Source: Porticoccus sp963925605 (lineage in GTDB: Bacteria; Pseudomonadota; Gammaproteobacteria; Pseudomonadales; Porticoccaceae). From it: a DNA stretch of 64,000 nucleotides. The position numbers and the translations under genes were made by a program. The notes beneath the pieces were generated by a model. That model made no database searches. It saw nothing but the letters and a program-made list of their open reading frames with translations, and was not told the origin of the DNA. Shown here piece after piece: positions 34,312-44,490 of this stretch (position 1 is the first letter of the stretch; each line of letters starts with the position of its first letter). The stretch spans positions 1 through 64,000 of the forward strand of contig CAWURY010000011.1 of assembly GCA_963925605.1 (NCBI GenBank), given 5' to 3'.

Positions 34312-36948
34312 TTATTTTTTAGCCGTTTTGCGATCATCTTCTATCTTCCAATGGCCATCGGTATAACGTGCTCTCCAGCCTGTAGGTTTTCCACCTAATT
34401 CAGTCTGAACATAATGTTCTTTGTTTTTTCTATCAAATCGCACAAGTGCTTGCAAGCCATCTGAATCTTTCTGGGGGGCACTAAAAAGATATTCATACTT
34501 GGAGTTAATAGCATCTTTGTATGGGATCAATTCAACTACAAGCGGCGCTCTTGTCTCTCGGTATTTAGGATATTGACTCGCAGCAAGAAACATACCTACA
34601 GCTCCATCTCGTAATATATAGTGATCTTCTACTTTAACGCACAATAAATCTGGCATTGATACTGGATCCATCTTTGGTGGAGCGGCTTCTCCACTCCTAA
34701 GAAGCTTGCGGGTATTTTTACAATCCTTCGCAGTACAGTCGAAATATTTTCCGAATCGACCATCTTTTAAGTGCATATCCACTCCGCACTTATCACATGA
34801 TAGGGATGGACCTTCATAGCCTTTGAGCACAAAAGCCCCTTTCTCAACTTCAAAACCTGGACAACTAGGGTTTTTTCCACAAATATGAAGTTTTCTAGTT
34901 GTATCAACAAGATAACTATCCATAGCCGTATCACAAATCCCGCAACGATGCTTATGGATTAACTGACGCGACTCTGCTTCATCATCATCAACATTAACAG
35001 CCTCATCGCCAGAACTGAGATTAAGGGTGCTTTTGCATTGCTCTTTAGGAGACAAGGTGTAACCAGCGCAACTTAAAAAGACTCCTGTTGCACCAGTTCT
35101 AATGGTCATTAGCCTCAGGCAATCTTGTCGTGGGCACTCTAGATCAGTTAACGTTGGCTCATTAAGGCGCATACCGCCTTCTTCGGACTCCGCTCTAGAT
35201 AGACTTGCAGAAAAATTGACATAAAAACGATTCAAAACATCTTTCCAGTTACGTTTTCCGCTTGCTATATCATCAAGATGGACCTCCATTGCAGCAGTAA
35301 AACCATAATTCATAAGATCAGAAAAACTTTCATTTAGCCGCACTGTAACAATATCGCCTATTTTTTCTGCATAGAAGCGTCGATTATCTACTCTTACATA
35401 ACCAGCATCCTGAATCTTCGAAATAATTGCTGCATAGGTAGAAGGCCTGCCAATCCCTAGTTTTTCTAACTCCTTAACTAAGGCAGCTTCAGAAAAACGA
35501 GGCGGAGATTTGGTGAAATGCTGCAAAGGTAGCAAAACATTTAACTTCATTATATCGCCCACGCAGAGATCGGGCAGCTCGTCGTCGTCATCTTTTTTAC
35601 GGAGCAGTGGCAATGCTTTCAGATATCCATCAAAACGCATAACACGGCCTTTAGCTTTTAACTCGTAGCCAGCTGCCTCAACTTTTACTGTGGTGCTAGT
35701 AAATTCAGCCGGCATCATTTGACAAGCAAGAAACTGTTGCCAAATCAGCTGATAAAGCTGTCTTGCATCATCCATATCAATTAAATCATCGGGTGTAATA
35801 TCCACGTTCGAGGGTCGAATAGCCTCATGCGCCTCTTGTGCGTCTGATTTGCTACTGTAAATATTAGGTTTTTTTGGTAAGTATTTCTTGCCAAAATGCT
35901 GCTCAATATAATTCCTGCATGCCGCGACAGCGTCAACACTGAGGTTAGCTGAGTCTGTCCTCATGTATGTAATATACCCGGCCTGGTAAAGGCGCTGAGC
36001 CATAACCATAGTTTTCTTAACGCCATACCCAAGCTTGGTGCTAGCAGCCTGCTGCAGGGTTGATGTGATGAAAGGAGCGGAGGGCTTGCTCCCTGTAGGT
36101 TTGTCTTCACGCTTAATTATACTGTAGCTAGCCGCATTCAAGGTCTCTAGAGCTAAATATGTTTGCTCTTTATTCTTAGGTAAGAAGTTTTCGCCTGAAA
36201 AATTCTTTATTTCAAAACGAATTTTCTCACCAGATTCAGACTCAAGATCAGCATGTAATGTCCAATACTCGTCTGGATCAAACGCCTTAATTTCTCTTTC
36301 TCGCTCTACAACTAGCTTAACTGCGACCGACTGAACTCGGCCAGCTGATAGGCTTCTAGCAACTTTTCTCCAAAGCAATGGAGAAACCATATAACCCACC
36401 ACGCGATCCAAAAAACGCCGAGCCTGCTGAGCATTTACGCGATCCATATCAAGCTCAGTCGGCTTAGAAAAAGCCTCTTGAATGGCTTTTTTAGTGATTT
36501 CGTTAAACACCACCCTTTTGTAGCGATCTTCGTTGCCGCCAATAATCTCCCTAAGATGCCAAGCTATTGCTTCTCCCTCTCTATCCAAATCTGTAGCGAG
36601 ATAAATAGTATCGGCATTTTTGGCTAACTTTTTAAGTTCAGCGACTACTTTTTCTTTTCCGGGCAAAATTTCATATTGAGCCTGCCAATCTTTTTCTGGA
36701 TTAACACCCATAGAAATAAATAGTTTCTCTCGGGCTTTTTTTATTTTATGGGTTATTTTCTCTTCAGCCGACATACTGCGAGTGATGGCTGCGGCTCGAG
36801 ATCGAGCCAAAGGATCAACTATCCGTGCGCCCTTTGGTAGGTCTCGAATATGACCGACACTTGACTTAACAATAAATTCTGAGCCCAGATATTTATTGAT
36901 GGTCTTGGCTTTGGCCGGTGATTCAACAATAACTAGTGATTTTCCCAT
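34312..36948 (-). CDS. topA: DNA topoisomerase I
   Basis: An 878-residue type IA topoisomerase that relaxes negative supercoils. TOPRIM residues Glu9 and Asp120/Asp122/Glu124 (ATDLDREGEA); the nucleophile is Tyr328 in ITYMRTDS. Three C-terminal Cys-rich zinc motifs follow (about 598-640, 667-705 and 715-750), then two further ribbon-like domains ending in a basic tail. The first motif has an insertion. Length fits E. coli TopA (865). Upstream (36949-37199) is a 250-nt AT-rich gap with a TTGACA-like -35 on the minus strand (37121-37126) that could serve topA. Confidence 0.97.
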   Translation of the reverse strand: MGKSLVIVESPAKAKTINKYLGSEFIVKSSVGHIRDLPKGARIVDPLARSRAAAITRSMSAEEKITHKIKKAREKLFISMGVNPEKDWQAQYEILPGKEKVVAELKKLAKNADTIYLATDLDREGEAIAWHLREIIGGNEDRYKRVVFNEITKKAIQEAFSKPTELDMDRVNAQQARRFLDRVVGYMVSPLLWRKVARSLSAGRVQSVAVKLVVEREREIKAFDPDEYWTLHADLESESGEKIRFEIKNFSGENFLPKNKEQTYLALETLNAASYSIIKREDKPTGSKPSAPFITSTLQQAASTKLGYGVKKTMVMAQRLYQAGYITYMRTDSANLSVDAVAACRNYIEQHFGKKYLPKKPNIYSSKSDAQEAHEAIRPSNVDITPDDLIDMDDARQLYQLIWQQFLACQMMPAEFTSTTVKVEAAGYELKAKGRVMRFDGYLKALPLLRKKDDDDELPDLCVGDIMKLNVLLPLQHFTKSPPRFSEAALVKELEKLGIGRPSTYAAIISKIQDAGYVRVDNRRFYAEKIGDIVTVRLNESFSDLMNYGFTAAMEVHLDDIASGKRNWKDVLNRFYVNFSASLSRAESEEGGMRLNEPTLTDLECPRQDCLRLMTIRTGATGVFLSCAGYTLSPKEQCKSTLNLSSGDEAVNVDDDEAESRQLIHKHRCGICDTAMDSYLVDTTRKLHICGKNPSCPGFEVEKGAFVLKGYEGPSLSCDKCGVDMHLKDGRFGKYFDCTAKDCKNTRKLLRSGEAAPPKMDPVSMPDLLCVKVEDHYILRDGAVGMFLAASQYPKYRETRAPLVVELIPYKDAINSKYEYLFSAPQKDSDGLQALVRFDRKNKEHYVQTELGGKPTGWRARYTDGHWKIEDDRKTAKK

Positions 36949-37199
36949 GGAATTGTACTACTCATTAAATTAAATTTAACTACGAAAAAGCCTGTTCACT
37001 GTCAGTTTCTCTATTAAAAAGCGCTGCAAGCCTTTTTTTCAATTGGTTTTTTATGCAGTTACTGCCAGAAGCTTGGGGGTAATTTCTTGCGAAAAACACT
37101 TATTTAGATTAAATATAAAGTGTCAACTAAGAATGAATATACATCGACAAGCAGTGTATTGGCCAAGAAAATTTTACTTTTATTTACAAAAATTTGACT

Positions 37200-37700
37200 C
37201 TAAACATTACTACGTATATTTTTTCTTAGCAAGAATAACAGCTCATAGATAGCAGCAACATCCTCTAATTCTCCATACTCTTTCCAATATACTAGCAGGC
37301 CATCACCCCTTGCTTCTAATGCTGAAATATCACCTGGAATAGCTGCCAATGCTACTCCGATAGCATCCATGGTGAAGCCACTAGACTCTCTACTCAACCA
37401 CTGCCAGGGCAGCCAAGGAGATGAGCTGCCTCTTGAAGCCCCTTTCACCAGCAACCAGTTCTCCATTCGGGGCTGTTGCGATGACGATGAATCAAGCATC
37501 CATGGCAATTTATAGGTAATGCATTCTAATCTTATTTCTCCTTGCCGGGCATCAGGGGGTGCGCTAAGGCTTACAATTAAACCTAAACGCGCAGCCTCTT
37601 TTCTCATATCTATTATAAGATTTTGACGAGGCGACTGCCGAAACCACATGAGGGGTGAGATAATAATCAATAATACAAATGCAATTAATAGATATGTCAT
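37200..37700 (-). CDS. Hypothetical protein with one N-terminal membrane helix
   Basis: Not recognised with certainty. It is 166 residues, with a membrane helix at 2-18 and a cytosolic-looking domain rich in Arg and Trp (RQSPRQNLII, LPWQWLSRESSGF). DARQGEIRLECITYKLP and YELLFLLRKNIR are structured parts. The gene is alone on the minus strand between topA and the plus-strand slt operon. Gammaproteobacteria often have a short hypothetical protein of this build in the same region, so a conserved role is plausible. Confidence 0.6.
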   Translation of the reverse strand: MTYLLIAFVLLIIISPLMWFRQSPRQNLIIDMRKEAARLGLIVSLSAPPDARQGEIRLECITYKLPWMLDSSSSQQPRMENWLLVKGASRGSSSPWLPWQWLSRESSGFTMDAIGVALAAIPGDISALEARGDGLLVYWKEYGELEDVAAIYELLFLLRKNIRSNV

Positions 37701-37872
37701 TGTTTGCTAATACTTTAATTTATTTTTCAGGTGTGAAACTGTAAAGCCACTGTATAAAAATGCCCAAATCAACTCTTTTTTATATCAAATCTAGTAGCTA
37801 TGATAGGCGCAAATACATGGGATCTTCTAGATTTATAATATATTCATTTTTTATAACAGATAATACATTTTT

Positions 37873-39915
37873 ATGGGACGACATAACGATATAAACGCCT
37901 GCAAGAAACGGTTGAGATTTTTTACGCTGCTATTGCTTCAATCATCATTCCTAGTATCAGTTCTTTTGCTACCTATAAAATCATGGGCCTCCGAAAAAAC
38001 AATAGTGGAACCCTCTCTAGAAGCCGAGCGAGAAAGCTTTCAGCTCGCCTATAATGCACTTCAGGTTAGAGACAAAGAAACCTACTTGGATCAGTATGCA
38101 AAACTGGGCGCATACCCACTTAAACACTACTTGGAAGCTTTGGAGTTACTCCAAAGAATTCAAAGCCTCCCAAAAGCGCATATAAGGCAATTTTTAAAGC
38201 GGCATAATGAAACAGCTATCGCAAATGACGTACGGCATCACTGGCTAGAAACTTTACGCAAGCGAGACAAGTGGCAAGATTATTTAATCGACTACAAAAC
38301 AAGTGAAGCCTCAACAAAACAACAGTGTTACTACCAGCTAGCACGGATTAAACATAGTAGTGAGGATAAAAATGATGCGATTCTGGATGCAATCAAGCTG
38401 TGGTCTGTTGGTAGGTCCCAACCAAAGGAATGCGACCAATTATTCTCAATCTTAATTCAAGGCAGCCATATTACTGAAAATATTGCATGGGAGCGCTACA
38501 TCAAGTCAATTCTAAATCGTCAATACCAATTATCAAGATACTTGCTGCGATTTATTGCTGATCCTGACCATCGAAAACTAGCAGTTAAGCTTTACCGAAT
38601 ATATCACCACAAAAGCGCTGTAACCGACCATGGGCTATTCACCAATAACGAGCTGCAATCAAACAGCGTGGAAATACATGAAGCTCTTTCTTACGGGCTA
38701 CGTCGGCTAGCAAAAGAGGATGCATCTAAAACGCTTGAGCACTTTAATGCGTACAAAAAAATGCATTACTTCAGTGCTGAGCAAATAAGTGGAATTGTTG
38801 CCGCATTGGTTAAAGGATTTTATTTTCAAAATCAACCAAAAACTGCTGATCTTTACCTCATAGAGAATACTACCCTAACAAATAGTGAGCTTCTTGAATG
38901 GCGAGCTAGACAATCTATTCAGTCTGGAAACTGGGGCGCTACGCTGTTCTGGATAAAAAATATGCCTATAGACCTAAAAAATAAACAGGTCTGGAAATAC
39001 TGGGACCAAAGAAGCAAAAACCTATCTGAACAAAAGATGGATGGCAGCAAAATTAGTTCTTCAGCTACCCAAGAAAATTATAACCATTTGTCTCTTGAGC
39101 GTAGCTTTTATGGATTTTTGAGCAGTCAGTGGCTGGGGATAGAGGGCAGCATGAATCACACAAAATCAACTCAAGATTTGCAAGAACTATCAAAAATCGA
39201 AAAACTACCTGGGATGACTATCACTAGGGAGCTACTCCATCATAAGCAATATCTTTCTGCGCGTAGAGCATGGAATCAAACAACCAAAAAATTCAACAAA
39301 ACAGAATGGGTATTAGCAGCCCATTTATGCAAAAAATGGAAGTGGCATAATGGTGCTATAACCAGCATGATAAGAGCAGCATATTGGGATGATATTGAGC
39401 TACGCTTTCCCGTTCTTTTTGAAAGTGAGTTTGAGGAGTATTCAAAGTTAAATGAAATCCCGAAGCATTGGTTAATTGCGCTCGTCCGCCAAGAAAGTGC
39501 TTTTTATACGAGGGCCTCATCGCCTGCTGGGGCAAAAGGACTAATGCAACTAATGCCATCAACAGCGCGCGCGGTAGCGAGAAAAAATCTTGTGCACTAC
39601 AAGGGTAGCGATGACTTATATGACCCTGAGAAAAATATTGCCCTAGGTAGTCTTTACTTTCGAGAGATGCTGAATCGCTTTAATAATAATCGCATCCTAG
39701 CAATAGCTTCCTATAATGCAGGGCCCAACAGAGTAAAGCAATGGACTAAAGTAACTGCAGGAACACTCCCTTTTGATGCTTGGATTGAAGCCATTCCTTT
39801 CGAGGAAACACGCAACTACGTACAAAATGTACTATTTTTTTCGGCAATATATGCCAAAAAATTTGGCATATATGAGCAAATGATAAGTGAGCAAGAAAAA
39901 ATGCAGCGGCTATGA
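37873..39915 (+). CDS. slt: Soluble lytic murein transglycosylase
   Basis: A 680-residue periplasmic enzyme with a signal peptide (residues 16-40, ending SWA) and a long superhelical alpha domain (about 45-480) that forms the ring of Slt70. The catalytic SLT domain has Glu541 in ALVRQESAFYTRASS and GLMQLMPSTARAVA, then ASYNAGPNRV. It cleaves glycan strands to anhydro-muropeptides, feeding NagZ recycling. Length is near E. coli Slt70 (645). The stop overlaps tatD by 4 nt (ATGA). Together with MltD it is the second lytic transglycosylase here. Confidence 0.93.
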   Translation: MGRHNDINACKKRLRFFTLLLLQSSFLVSVLLLPIKSWASEKTIVEPSLEAERESFQLAYNALQVRDKETYLDQYAKLGAYPLKHYLEALELLQRIQSLPKAHIRQFLKRHNETAIANDVRHHWLETLRKRDKWQDYLIDYKTSEASTKQQCYYQLARIKHSSEDKNDAILDAIKLWSVGRSQPKECDQLFSILIQGSHITENIAWERYIKSILNRQYQLSRYLLRFIADPDHRKLAVKLYRIYHHKSAVTDHGLFTNNELQSNSVEIHEALSYGLRRLAKEDASKTLEHFNAYKKMHYFSAEQISGIVAALVKGFYFQNQPKTADLYLIENTTLTNSELLEWRARQSIQSGNWGATLFWIKNMPIDLKNKQVWKYWDQRSKNLSEQKMDGSKISSSATQENYNHLSLERSFYGFLSSQWLGIEGSMNHTKSTQDLQELSKIEKLPGMTITRELLHHKQYLSARRAWNQTTKKFNKTEWVLAAHLCKKWKWHNGAITSMIRAAYWDDIELRFPVLFESEFEEYSKLNEIPKHWLIALVRQESAFYTRASSPAGAKGLMQLMPSTARAVARKNLVHYKGSDDLYDPEKNIALGSLYFREMLNRFNNNRILAIASYNAGPNRVKQWTKVTAGTLPFDAWIEAIPFEETRNYVQNVLFFSAIYAKKFGIYEQMISEQEKMQRL

Positions 39916-40733
39916 CGAATGTACCTCAATATGAAATCCCGTTGATTGATATAGGGGTAAATCTTACTCATGCAGCCTTTGATGACAACTTAACGTCTGT
40001 TCTGGACCGCGCGCAACAGGCCAACATAAGCAAGCTAATCATCACCGGTACAGATGAGAAAGGAAGTACACGAAGCCTGAACCTTTGCCAAGAAATGGCA
40101 TTAGATTACCCTAATATGTTATATGCCACATGTGGCATACATCCGCACAATGCCAAAGAATTTAATACAGAAACCATAGACAACTTAAAGGATCTAGCTG
40201 CCAACAAAGAAGTGGTTGCAATTGGAGAGACGGGGCTTGATTTCCATCGCAATTTTTCATCCCCCAAGGATCAAGAAAAGGTATTTGAAGCACAACTTGA
40301 GCTAGCAGCTGAATTGCAACTACCTGTTTTTCTACATGAAAGAGATGCACATCAGCGCCAACTGGAAATATTAAGGCAATACCGTGACTGTCTAACAAAT
40401 GCTGTGATTCACTGTTTCACAGGCGACCAGGCCTCTCTATTTAACTATCTCGATCTAGATCTACATATCGGTATTACAGGCTGGATTTGCGACGAAAGAC
40501 GCGGTCAGGAACTACAAAGAATTGCTAAAAACATTCCATTAAATCGATTGATGTTAGAAACTGATGCGCCTTACCTTTTACCAAGGACAATGAATCATAC
40601 AATAAAGAAAAAAATAAACGAACCGGCATTTTTGCCTTGGGTGTTAAGTGCTGTTGCCAGTCAACGAATTGAAACCATGCTGGAAATTGCAGAGGAGACT
40701 ACACTAACATCGACCCTTTTTTTCAATCTATAG
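39912..40733 (+). CDS. tatD: TatD family metal-dependent hydrolase
   Basis: A 273-residue TIM-barrel metallo-hydrolase. Metal-binding motifs: IDIGVNLTHAAF, TCGIHPHNAKEF, GETGLDFHRN, HERDAHQRQ, IHCFTGDQ and LETDAPYLLP. TatD enzymes have 3'-5' DNA/RNA exonuclease activity and handle oxidised DNA; despite the name they are not needed for Tat export. It overlaps slt by 4 nt and is followed by the S4 gene 14 nt on, forming one plus-strand operon. Confidence 0.93.
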   Translation: MTNVPQYEIPLIDIGVNLTHAAFDDNLTSVLDRAQQANISKLIITGTDEKGSTRSLNLCQEMALDYPNMLYATCGIHPHNAKEFNTETIDNLKDLAANKEVVAIGETGLDFHRNFSSPKDQEKVFEAQLELAAELQLPVFLHERDAHQRQLEILRQYRDCLTNAVIHCFTGDQASLFNYLDLDLHIGITGWICDERRGQELQRIAKNIPLNRLMLETDAPYLLPRTMNHTIKKKINEPAFLPWVLSAVASQRIETMLEIAEETTLTSTLFFNL

Positions 40734-40747
40734 CTGAGCTCAAAAAA

Positions 40748-40960
40748 ATGAAAGATGTTCATATAAACAAAGAGCCTGTTGAGCTCTATAAAATACTGAA
40801 ATTTGAAGGAATGACTGGAAGCGGTGCTGAAGCGAAGATTGCTGTTGCTAAGGGCCTAGTAAAAGTAAACGGTGTCATTGAAACCAGAAAAAGAAAAAAG
40901 ATTATTTCTGGGGATATTATCATGTATAGCAATCAAGAAATGTATGTGCGATTGGTGTAA
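40748..40960 (+). CDS. S4 domain RNA-binding protein (YbcJ-like)
   Basis: A 70-residue protein made of a single S4 domain: EPVELYKILKFEGMTGSG, AKIAVAKGLVKVNGVIETR and KKIISGDII, the usual alpha-L loop fold. It resembles E. coli YbcJ, which binds RNA of unknown identity. The gene lies between tatD and an oxidoreductase in the same direction, with 14 and 29 nt spacers. Confidence 0.85.
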   Translation: MKDVHINKEPVELYKILKFEGMTGSGAEAKIAVAKGLVKVNGVIETRKRKKIISGDIIMYSNQEMYVRLV

Positions 40961-40989
40961 AAAATTATTCAAACTCTATAGATAAATAT

Positions 40990-42012
40990 ATGACTACCTA
41001 TAAGAACAAACAAGTGCTGCTTGTATCAAGACCTAAAGGTATCCCAACAGCTGATAATTTTCAAATTGTGGAATCTGCTTTGCCTGTCGTCGCCAAGGGT
41101 CAGGTTCTTGTTCGTAATATATACTTATCTGTAGAACCAGCAATGAAAGGATGGGTTAGCGCTATTGGAAATTATGCCGAACCAGTTGCATTAAACAGCG
41201 TTATGAGGTCTTTCGCTACAGGCATGGTCATTGACTCGCTCCACCCCAGTTTTGCTCCAGGAGAGTTTGTTACAGGGCTTTTTGGATGGCAGGACTATGC
41301 TCTGGTTGAAGTGGACGCCATTGATCGAAAAATAGCTGCTCATTCGCTACCTATATCGACATCACTTGGCGTTCTTGGCTTAAATGGTATGACCGCATAC
41401 TTTGGGCTTTTAGACATTGGACAACCTCTTTCAGGGGATACTGTAGTTGTATCAACAGCTGCAGGGGCTGTTGGGTCATGTGTTGGTCAAATTGCCAAAT
41501 TAAAAAACTGTCACACGATAGGGATCACCGGAAGCCAAGAAAAAGTAGACCTATGTAAACAGCTATATCAGTATGACCAAGCCATTAATTACAATGATGA
41601 ACAATTTAAGAATGAACTTGCCCACGCTTGTCCTAAAGGTATTGATATCTATTTTGACAACACCGGGGGTGTAATTAGTGATGCCGTGTTGCAACTATTA
41701 AATATCGGGGGGCGCGTTGTAATCTGCGGCACCTCATCAATAGGCAACTGGGAAGAGCGTCCTGTTGGGCCTAGGCAAGAACGACAAATTCTAGTAACTC
41801 GAGCACGCATACAAGGATTTTTAATCTTTGACTACAAAGAACGATATCCGGAAGCATTGGCAGCTCTCACTGAATGGGTAAGCTCTGGGCTAATAAAGTA
41901 TCGTGAAGAGATCTTATGTGGAATTGAGGAGGCGCCTTGCTCAATCTCATCTCTTTATCGAGGAGAAAACCTTGGCAAACGCCTTATTCAAATATACAAA
42001 ATACAAGCATAA
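40990..42012 (+). CDS. NADP-dependent zinc-free oxidoreductase (MDR/CurA-like)
   Basis: A 340-residue medium-chain reductase of the leukotriene B4 dehydrogenase/CurA branch. It lacks the zinc Cys ligands. The cofactor motif is VVVSTAAGAVGSCVGQIAK (152-170), and NDTGG-like turn DIYFDNTGG marks the family; EPAMKGWVS and RARIQGFLIFDY are typical. Members reduce alpha,beta-unsaturated ketones or similar. Substrate unknown. It is the last gene of the slt-tatD-S4 run and is convergent with the glutaredoxin-like gene. Confidence 0.88.
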   Translation: MTTYKNKQVLLVSRPKGIPTADNFQIVESALPVVAKGQVLVRNIYLSVEPAMKGWVSAIGNYAEPVALNSVMRSFATGMVIDSLHPSFAPGEFVTGLFGWQDYALVEVDAIDRKIAAHSLPISTSLGVLGLNGMTAYFGLLDIGQPLSGDTVVVSTAAGAVGSCVGQIAKLKNCHTIGITGSQEKVDLCKQLYQYDQAINYNDEQFKNELAHACPKGIDIYFDNTGGVISDAVLQLLNIGGRVVICGTSSIGNWEERPVGPRQERQILVTRARIQGFLIFDYKERYPEALAALTEWVSSGLIKYREEILCGIEEAPCSISSLYRGENLGKRLIQIYKIQA

Positions 42013-42039
42013 CTTGAACTAGCATCCATTTATTAAAAA

Positions 42040-42291
42040 CTATAAGTGATCCTGTGAGGCCATAAGGTATTTTATTTGCCCTGCAGTAAACGGCCACTCT
42101 TTCTCTTCACCTTGCGGTGAGACAATCACGGGTATTCGAAGCCTGTACTTTTCGTAAAGTAGCTCATTATCGGTAATATTGATCTCGTGAAATACCCAAC
42201 CTGTGTCGCTCAAAGAATCAGCTATGAGAGATTTCGCTTGCTCACAAAGATGGCAATGGAAACCAACATATAATGTAAAAATTTTATTCAT
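42040..42291 (-). CDS. Glutaredoxin-like family protein
   Basis: An 83-residue thioredoxin-fold protein (DUF836/glutaredoxin-like) with active-site Cys13 and Cys16 in FHCHLCEQAK and the cis-proline in RIPVIVSPQG. It may act as a thiol reductant; partners are unknown. Its ATG lies inside the stop of rlmKL (ATGAATAA, 8-nt overlap), a frequent arrangement of this pair in gammaproteobacteria. Both proteins begin MNKIF because they share the same start sequence. Confidence 0.85.
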   Translation of the reverse strand: MNKIFTLYVGFHCHLCEQAKSLIADSLSDTGWVFHEINITDNELLYEKYRLRIPVIVSPQGEEKEWPFTAGQIKYLMASQDHL

Positions 42292-44473
42292 GGTGGCAAA
42301 TTAACCAGCAATTATGGATTTTTTGGTTCCTCTGAAAATCCGGATCAAGTGTTTTTTTGGTTATATCTTCAACCCTATAGTGTTCTTCGATGCTCGTAGA
42401 CATAGAAAAATTTCTAAAGTTGTTAGAAAACACAAGGATCCCGTTAGGAGCAAGAATCAGCATAGCGTCTTTTATTAATTTCACGTGATCACGTTGTATA
42501 TCCAACACTGAATCCATTTTTTTTGAATTAGAGAACGTTGGCGGATCGAGAAAAATTAAATCGAACTGCGTCTCTCTATTGTTTGCGCTAGTCGCCCTAG
42601 CTAGCCAGCCAAGACAATCTTCTTTGAGCAGCTGATGATAGCCAGCATCCATTTTATTTAAAATAAAATTTCGTTTTGCCCAATTAATGTAACTGCTCGA
42701 CATATCTATACTTAAGCTAGATGTAGCGCCGCCCAAAGCAGCATATACAGTGGCTGTAGCCGTATAGCAAAATAAATTAAGGAATCGCTTGCCTTTAGCC
42801 ATATCGCAAATCATTCGACGAACTGGTCGGTGATCAAGAAATAGGCCTGTATCCAAATAAGATGCTAAGTTAACTTCGAATGTAGCTTTCCCTTCTGTTA
42901 CATTAAAGCTAGCATCTTTCTCTTGATGATCATTTTGTCGTTGATACTGGCTATCACCTTTTTGACGCCGACGCTCTTTAAAGAATGCACGGGAAGTATT
43001 TCCCCTTAAGTGTTGATTGATAGCCTCACGAACCTCACCTAAGTGTTTTTCTGCCTGGTGTGGCTCTATATCTGGCGGGGGAGCGTATTCCTGAATATGA
43101 ACAGCCTGGTCATAGATATCAACAGCGACGGCATATTCGGGCATGTCGGCATCATAAAGGCGATAACAACTAACTCCAGACTGATTTATCCATAAATTTA
43201 ATTTTCTAAAATTTTTCTTTAGACGGTTCGCAAACATCTTTGCGCCTTCTGTGATTACAGTCTCATGATCCACTGGTGGCTCTTGAGAGGAAATCGCATC
43301 TATTCTTTCAGCTTCGCTTCGAAGTTGGAATAAGAGGAAGTAGCTGGGAATGGCGCCATTAAATAACTTATATTTTTTATTTGCCCTAAGCCGCAGTTCT
43401 CCAGCTAACTCAGCATTGCTTGTCATTATCGCTAAGCGCCATCCAGGGCACTCTCGTTTGGCTAGCTCCCCAAGACTCTGATAGAGAGGCCTTAATTCCT
43501 CAGCATCGCCCCAGCGCTCCCCATAAGGAGGATTGCAAATCATCAAACCATGCCTTATTTGAGTGTGGGTGGGTATCTTAAATGCCAACATAGGCTTGGG
43601 TGTTACTCGCACATGCTTATCAAGTCCAGCAGATGCTATGTTTTCCTGGGAGGCCTTGATAGCCCTAGAGTCTTTATCATAACCACGTATTTCAGGCAAA
43701 TCTCTTGCAAGCCCCAACTGGCATCTATCTATAGCATCTTGTCTAATCTCATTCCATAAGCCTTTGTCATGCTGCAACCAACTATGAAATCCAAATTTTT
43801 CTCGATTCAAATTTGGAGCAATATCTGCAGCCATCATGGCCCCCTCAATAAGCAAAGTACCGCTCCCACACATAGGGTCGATCAAAGCTCCACCTTGGGC
43901 TGAAATATCTAACCAACCAGCACGTAAAAGTAACGCGGCGGCTAGATTTTCCTTTAGGGGGGCTGCCACCATAGCTGCTCTATACCCACGCTTATGGAGG
44001 CTGTCACCTGACAAATCGAGGCTAACATTTGCTTGATCTTTAGATAAACGCACATTGATACGAATATCTGGATTTTTTAGGTCAACATCAGAGCGGTCGC
44101 CAAAATACTCTTGGAGGGCGTCGACAACGCCGTCTTTTACCCGCTGAGCCCCAAATTGGGTATGACGAATTGCATCATTAGATCCAGAAAAATCAACAGC
44201 AATACTTTCACGCGGAGTTAGATGCAAATGCCAAGGAACTTGTTTAATCCCTTGATACAAGTCGTTATCACTGATTACGTTAAATTTAGCTAAAGGCAGT
44301 AGTATTCTGTTAGCAACACGAGACCAAAGACAGGCCTTGTAAGCAAAACTTATACTCCCTTCAGCAAAAACACCAGCAACTGTTAGGCTGACTTTGTCTG
44401 CACCAAGGGATTCAAGCTCACTAGCGAGTAATTCTTCAAGACCTTTTGGACAGGTAGCAAAAATTTTATTCAT
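42284..44473 (-). CDS. rlmL: 23S rRNA bifunctional methyltransferase RlmKL
   Basis: A 729-residue fusion of two methyltransferases. The N-terminal part has a THUMP domain (about 40-155) and the RlmL enzyme (m2G2445), with DPMCGSGTLLIEGAMMA and the catalytic NPPYGERWGD. The C-terminal half is RlmK (m7G2069), with LNLFCYTATATVYAALGGA and DPPTFSNSKKM. Length is near E. coli RlmL (702). It follows pepN by 17 nt on the same strand, a common neighbour. Confidence 0.96.
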   Translation of the reverse strand: MNKIFATCPKGLEELLASELESLGADKVSLTVAGVFAEGSISFAYKACLWSRVANRILLPLAKFNVISDNDLYQGIKQVPWHLHLTPRESIAVDFSGSNDAIRHTQFGAQRVKDGVVDALQEYFGDRSDVDLKNPDIRINVRLSKDQANVSLDLSGDSLHKRGYRAAMVAAPLKENLAAALLLRAGWLDISAQGGALIDPMCGSGTLLIEGAMMAADIAPNLNREKFGFHSWLQHDKGLWNEIRQDAIDRCQLGLARDLPEIRGYDKDSRAIKASQENIASAGLDKHVRVTPKPMLAFKIPTHTQIRHGLMICNPPYGERWGDAEELRPLYQSLGELAKRECPGWRLAIMTSNAELAGELRLRANKKYKLFNGAIPSYFLLFQLRSEAERIDAISSQEPPVDHETVITEGAKMFANRLKKNFRKLNLWINQSGVSCYRLYDADMPEYAVAVDIYDQAVHIQEYAPPPDIEPHQAEKHLGEVREAINQHLRGNTSRAFFKERRRQKGDSQYQRQNDHQEKDASFNVTEGKATFEVNLASYLDTGLFLDHRPVRRMICDMAKGKRFLNLFCYTATATVYAALGGATSSLSIDMSSSYINWAKRNFILNKMDAGYHQLLKEDCLGWLARATSANNRETQFDLIFLDPPTFSNSKKMDSVLDIQRDHVKLIKDAMLILAPNGILVFSNNFRNFSMSTSIEEHYRVEDITKKTLDPDFQRNQKIHNCWLICHHE

Positions 44474-44490
44474 ATATAAAAACCATACTC

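Noticed and set aside
37043..37252. Plus-strand 69-codon frame upstream of slt
   Set aside because: It crosses the topA upstream region and the end of the 37200 gene, has no ribosome site and a random composition.
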